64,000 nt of DNA, from NCBI GenBank assembly GCA_900322095.1, contig ONYS01000021.1, positions 29,102 to 93,101 on the forward strand, written 5' to 3'. The DNA is from an uncultured Prevotella sp. Its GTDB lineage: Bacteria > Bacteroidota > Bacteroidia > Bacteroidales > Bacteroidaceae. The notes under the pieces are model-generated. The model was not told the origin of the DNA and did not search any database. It worked only from the letters and a program-made list of their open reading frames with translations. The translations under genes and the position numbers were made by a program. Numbering within the stretch: the first letter of the stretch is position 1; each line of letters opens with the position of its first letter. Shown piece by piece: positions 60,613 to 64,000 of this stretch.

Positions 60613-61497
60613 ATGAATATTTTAGTAACAGGAGCCAACGGGCAATTGGGCAATGAGATGCAGCTCGTCAGCCGTGATTCCAAAGATCATTACATCTTCA
60701 CCGATGTTTGCGAGGGCTACGAGCACCTCGATATCACCAATATGGAGGCCATCCGCAAGACTGTGGCCGACAACGACATCAAGTGCATCGTCAACTGCGC
60801 TGCCTGGACCAACGTTGACAAGGCAGAGACAGCCGGAGAGATCGTTGAAACGCTCAACGCCAAAGCTCCCGAAAACCTGGCCCTCGCCATGAAAGAAGTG
60901 GGAGGACTGCTCATCCACATCTCCACCGATTACGTTTTCGGTGGCGATCCTTACAACACGCCCTGCCGCGAAGACCAGAAAGGAACGCCCACTGGCGTCT
61001 ACGGACTGACCAAACTTCATGGCGAACAGAAGATTATGGCCACGGGAGCCCACTACATCATCTTCCGCACAGCATGGCTCTACAGCGAGTTTGGCCACAA
61101 CTTTCTCAAGACCATGCTCAACCTGACGGCCACCAAACCCCAACTGAAGGTAGTGTTCGACCAATGCGGCACGCCTACCTACGCCGGCGACCTGGCACGC
61201 TGCATCTTCCAGATTCTGGAGAACCGACAGTTTGAAGGCCATGATGGCATCTATCACTTCAGCAACGAGGGCGTCTGCAGCTGGTACGACTTCACCAAAG
61301 CCATTGCTGCCTTTGCCGGCAACACCGCCTGCGACATCCAGCCCTGCCACAGCGACGAGTTCCCCTCGCCCGTTAAACGCCCCGCCTACAGCGTGCTGGA
61401 CAAGACCAAGGTGAAAGAGACCTTCGGCATCAAGATTCCCTACTGGATAGACGCGCTCAAGACCTGCATGGACAACATGAAAGCCCTGAAAAAATGA
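60613..61497 (+). CDS. rfbD: dTDP-4-dehydrorhamnose reductase
   Basis: 294 residues. Last step of dTDP-L-rhamnose synthesis, for surface polysaccharides. Rossmann loop [10 protein letters not shown] (7-16), [15 protein letters not shown] (around 105) and the YGLTKLHGE catalytic Tyr-Lys pair (around 130). Extended SDR, normal length. rfbA, rfbB and rfbC are not in the window. Overlaps prfC by four bases (ATGA), an odd but conserved pairing. Confidence 0.94.
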   Translation: MNILVTGANGQLGNEMQLVSRDSKDHYIFTDVCEGYEHLDITNMEAIRKTVADNDIKCIVNCAAWTNVDKAETAGEIVETLNAKAPENLALAMKEVGGLLIHISTDYVFGGDPYNTPCREDQKGTPTGVYGLTKLHGEQKIMATGAHYIIFRTAWLYSEFGHNFLKTMLNLTATKPQLKVVFDQCGTPTYAGDLARCIFQILENRQFEGHDGIYHFSNEGVCSWYDFTKAIAAFAGNTACDIQPCHSDEFPSPVKRPAYSVLDKTKVKETFGIKIPYWIDALKTCMDNMKALKK

Positions 61498-63059
61498 ACG
61501 AAATAGAACGCAGACGCACCTTTGCCATCATCTCCCACCCCGACGCCGGTAAGACCACGCTGACCGAGAAGTTCCTTCTTTTCGGTGGCCAGATTCAAGT
61601 GGCTGGCGCGGTGAAGAACAACAAGATCCGCAAGACGGCCACATCCGACTGGATGGACATCGAGAAGCAACGTGGTATCTCTGTCTCGACCTCTGTCATG
61701 GAGTTCGACTACAAGGGATATAAGGTGAACATTCTCGACACTCCCGGTCACCAGGACTTTGCCGAAGACACCTACCGCACGCTGACGGCCGTCGACTCTG
61801 CCATCATCGTCGTCGACTCCGCCAAGGGCGTTGAGGCCCAGACCCGCAAGCTCATGGAGGTCTGCCGCATGCGCAATACGCCCGTCATCATCTTCATCAA
61901 CAAGATGGACCGCGAGGGACGCGACCCCTTCGACCTACTCGACGAACTGGAAGAAGAACTCAGCATCCAAGTGCGCCCGCTCTCATGGCCCATCGGTCAG
62001 GGAGCCCGGTTCAAAGGCGTATACAATATCTATGAGCAACAGCTCAATCTCTTCACGCCCAACAAGCAGCGCGTCACCGAGAAGGTGGCTGTCGACGTCA
62101 ACTCTGAAGAACTCGACAAGCACGTGGGCGAACGCGAGGCTGAGCAACTGCGCAGCGACTTGGAACTCGTCAATGGTGTCTACTCCGAATTCAACGTCGA
62201 CGAATATCGCCGGGCAGAGGTTGCCCCCGTGTTTTTTGGCTCGGCTCTGAACAACTTCGGCGTGCAGGAACTGCTCGACTGCTTTGTCGAGATAGCCCCC
62301 AGCCCGCGCCCCACGAAAGCTGAGGAGCGATTGGTGCTGCCCACAGAGCCCAAGTTCACTGGCTTCATCTTCAAGATTACGGCCAATATCGACCCCAACC
62401 ACCGCTCGTGTATCGCTTTCTGCAAGGTCTGCTCGGGCAAGTTCGTCCGCAACCAGCCCTACCTCCACGTGCGTCTGGGCAAGACGGTGCGCTTCTCCTC
62501 CCCTACCCAATTCATGGCACAGCGCAAGTCTACCGTCGACGAGGCTTATCCTGGCGACATCGTAGGACTGCCCGACAACGGAATCTTCAAGATTGGCGAC
62601 ACGCTGACCGAGGGCGAGCAGATTCACTTCCGCGGATTGCCCAGTTTCTCGCCCGAGATGTTCAAGTATATCGAGAATGACGACCCGATGAAGGCCAAGC
62701 AGCTCTCCAAGGGCATCGAGCAGTTGATGGACGAAGGTGTGGCCCAGTTGTTCGTCAACCAGTTCAACAACCGCAAAATCATCGGCACGGTAGGCCAGTT
62801 GCAATTCGAGGTTATCCAGTACCGACTTGAGCACGAATACAACGCCAAGTGCCGCTGGGAACCTGTCCACCTCTACAAGGCCTGCTGGATAGAGAGCGAC
62901 GATGCCGACGAGCTTGACAACTTCAAGAAGCGCAAGTATCAGTATATGGCCAAAGACCGTGAGGGACGCGACGTGTTTCTTGCCGATAGCAGCTACGTGC
63001 TGAGCATGGCCCAGCAAGACTTCAAGCACATCAAGTTCCACTTCACGTCGGAATTCTAA
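61494..63059 (+). CDS. prfC: peptide chain release factor 3
   Basis: 521 residues. GTPase that frees RF1/RF2 after termination. G1 HPDAGKTT (15-22), G3 DTPGHQDF (around 82), G4 [10 protein letters not shown] (around 137). The remaining domains are the usual elongation-factor-like II and III. Start overlaps the rfbD stop by four bases. Followed by a strong bidirectional terminator. Confidence 0.96.
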   Translation: MNEIERRRTFAIISHPDAGKTTLTEKFLLFGGQIQVAGAVKNNKIRKTATSDWMDIEKQRGISVSTSVMEFDYKGYKVNILDTPGHQDFAEDTYRTLTAVDSAIIVVDSAKGVEAQTRKLMEVCRMRNTPVIIFINKMDREGRDPFDLLDELEEELSIQVRPLSWPIGQGARFKGVYNIYEQQLNLFTPNKQRVTEKVAVDVNSEELDKHVGEREAEQLRSDLELVNGVYSEFNVDEYRRAEVAPVFFGSALNNFGVQELLDCFVEIAPSPRPTKAEERLVLPTEPKFTGFIFKITANIDPNHRSCIAFCKVCSGKFVRNQPYLHVRLGKTVRFSSPTQFMAQRKSTVDEAYPGDIVGLPDNGIFKIGDTLTEGEQIHFRGLPSFSPEMFKYIENDDPMKAKQLSKGIEQLMDEGVAQLFVNQFNNRKIIGTVGQLQFEVIQYRLEHEYNAKCRWEPVHLYKACWIESDDADELDNFKKRKYQYMAKDREGRDVFLADSSYVLSMAQQDFKHIKFHFTSEF

Positions 63060-63082
63060 GCAGTTGACTTATAATCAGATAT

Positions 63083-63126
63083 AAAATAAGGAGTTAAGAG
63101 ATCAGCACCTCTTAACTCCTTATTTT
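63083..63126. terminator. bidirectional terminator between prfC and the UpxY-like gene
   Basis: AAAATAAGGAGTTAAGAG pairs perfectly with CTCTTAACTCCTTATTTT, an 18-bp stem, loop ATCAGCAC. The right arm includes the first two bases of the UpxY-like stop (63125). It ends both converging genes. Confidence 0.93.
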
Positions 63127-63733
63127 ATTTTGCCTCCTCAATAGGCTCACAGCACCATCTCGAGACGTTCAGCATCACGGATACACCGGGAATCTCCTTG
63201 AGAAGATAATATTTCTTGCTGGCCCTGACCAGGCGGCCCCTAAGGCCTTTCAGCGGACCATGGGTCACCATGACGGGCTGTCCCTTCTTCAACTTTGCCT
63301 CGTCGGTAGAGATGATTTTCTTACCCATCAGTTCCGGGTTGCACATCACCTGAAACTCATACATCTGACTGGCCGGGATCTTGGCCAGGTCGTTTGTGTC
63401 TTTTGACTTTCTTAGCAGACGCACGGGATAGTTCAGTTGGAGTACCTCCTTACGCAATACGTCGTCGGTCACACCGGCTTTCAGAAACAACAGGTTTCTC
63501 ACCACCGGACGCAACTCTCGCGTTCTATGCCCGGGCGTCTTTTCAGATACAACCCATTCCAAAGGCACGAAGATCTCAAAATTCTTCTTTTTGAGTTCAT
63601 CGGCGATTGTTCGCTGGTTCATGCTGAATAGCTGCAATGCTACCCATGGCAGTTGGTCATCGGGATTCGATAAATCCAATATATGTTGGTCGGAGAATAA
63701 GATATCGTCCTTGGTTTCGGAATTATTGCTCAT
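63125..63733 (-). CDS. UpxY/NusG-family transcription antitermination-like protein
   Basis: 202 residues. N-terminal NGN-like domain (LPWVALQLFSMNQRTIADELKKKNFEIFVPLEW, about 28-60; ARELRPVVRNLLFLKAG-like strand) and a C-terminal KOW-like domain (KLKKGQPVMVTHGPLKGLRGRLVRASKKYY, about 149-178). Longer than plain NusG, with a 25-residue acidic N-terminal tail, as in Bacteroidales UpxY. UpxY proteins stop premature termination in polysaccharide-locus leaders. No capsule genes are visible in the window, but they could lie to the right. It has its own promoter at 63760 and a second upstream unit at 63902-63976. Confidence 0.88.
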   Translation of the reverse strand: MSNNSETKDDILFSDQHILDLSNPDDQLPWVALQLFSMNQRTIADELKKKNFEIFVPLEWVVSEKTPGHRTRELRPVVRNLLFLKAGVTDDVLRKEVLQLNYPVRLLRKSKDTNDLAKIPASQMYEFQVMCNPELMGKKIISTDEAKLKKGQPVMVTHGPLKGLRGRLVRASKKYYLLKEIPGVSVMLNVSRWCCEPIEEAK

Positions 63734-63758
63734 TCCTTTTTATGTTGAATACAGACTG

Positions 63759-63790
63759 CAAATATAAGAAAAAATTGCCGAATACTCAAA
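63759..63790 (-). promoter_or_regulatory. proximal promoter of the UpxY-like gene
   Basis: Minus strand TTTG at 63787-63790 and TATATTTG at 63759-63766, 20 bases apart: a perfect Bacteroidetes promoter. Leader of about 20 bases. Confidence 0.8.
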
Positions 63791-63901
63791 GTTCTTTGCT
63801 TATTAATTTTTCTAGGAAGAATTATGAACTTCACGATAGGTGCAACCGGAGAATGCAGAACGAACTATCGTATTCTCCCATACCGGTTGACCAAAAGACA
63901 T

Positions 63902-63963
63902 AAAAAAAGGAGTACCGCTGTACTCCAACCTTGTTAACCTTAAATCTAATACTATGAAAAACA
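63902..63963 (-). ncRNA. candidate short leader RNA ending in a terminator hairpin
   Basis: Transcribed leftward from the TACCTTTG at 63969-63976. It contains TATTAGATTTAAGGTTAAC, then the stem GGAGTAC/GTACTCC (63909-63926; loop of four bases) and seven Ts. Length about 60 bases, no coding sequence. The layout suggests an attenuated leader or a small RNA. I recall similar TTAGATTTAAGGTTAACA leaders in other Bacteroidales, but cannot verify. Confidence 0.5.
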
Positions 63964-63968
63964 CATTG

Positions 63969-63976
63969 CAAAGGTA
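63969..63976 (-). promoter_or_regulatory. -7 element of the distal promoter upstream of the UpxY-like gene
   Basis: Minus strand TACCTTTG followed by CAAT. The -33 box would fall at or just outside the right edge of the window. Confidence 0.6.
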
Positions 63977-64000
63977 ATGATATTTTTTTAATAAAGAACA

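Noticed and set aside
63954-63977. Seven-codon open frame (MKNTLQR)
   Set aside because: It is better explained as the complement of a minus-strand -7 box and leader.

Overview
The window reads as a chromosomal segment from a Bacteroidales bacterium, most likely Prevotella or a close relative. Many genes are preceded by the Bacteroidetes promoter form TTTG - about 20 bases - TAnnTTTG, and Shine-Dalgarno sequences are rare. The gene content fits too: a type IX secretion sorting tail, large TonB-type outer-membrane barrels, a UpxY-like NusG paralogue, Bacteroidetes HU-like and DUF4924-type proteins. I see no rRNA, no insertion sequence, no CRISPR array and no clear prophage. One tRNA gene (Cys, GCA) is present.

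Layout. 1-4140 (minus): SPOR lipoprotein, ruvX, def, TPR protein and a partial AlkZ-like gene, tightly packed. 4347-5215 (plus): YtxH / holin-like / small protein envelope operon. 5770-14207 (plus): an unusual six-gene cluster made of a VWA-like lipoprotein, a membrane protein, a tubulin-like protein, a very large protein with an actin/Hsp70-type ATPase core, a coiled-coil protein and a zinc-ribbon membrane protein; a MATE transporter overlaps its end. 15616-18743: citrate synthase and two secreted proteins. 19118-27954: HU-like regulator, ABC-F ATPase, M13 peptidase, metA, U32 peptidase and a zinc-ribbon lipoprotein. 28092-34671: TonB-dependent receptor, WG-repeat protein, membrane-anchored GH25 lysozyme and an MBL hydrolase.

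35071-44675 carries an AspT/YbjL-type transporter, pgk, the radA-queC-acyltransferase operon (minus), then a substrate-binding-like lipoprotein and a TPR protein. 45230-50965 has a small lipoprotein, a class A PBP, pyrB-pyrI and glyA. 51133-53934 is a large outer-membrane barrel protein, followed by tRNA-Cys. 54471-59052 has tsaC-clc (minus), fmt (plus) and a ROK glucokinase (minus). 59237-59876 is a LysE-family gene broken by a deletion in its signature motif. 59912-63059 holds a DUF4924-like gene, rfbD and prfC, and the window ends with a UpxY/NusG-like gene (minus) behind its own promoter and a second, hairpin-terminated promoter unit.

Most of the window is housekeeping. What stands out: (1) the actin-like + tubulin-like + VWA lipoprotein operon, the best candidate for an undescribed system; (2) three intergenic arrays of the same 22-base palindrome-rich tandem repeat near 5.4, 19.0 and 45.0 kb; (3) two promoter-hairpin units that look like short untranslated RNAs (about 34.8 and 63.9 kb); (4) the broken LysE gene. 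Coordinates of start codons were chosen by family N-termini, signal peptides and promoter positions. All family assignments are from motif recognition only, without database searches.
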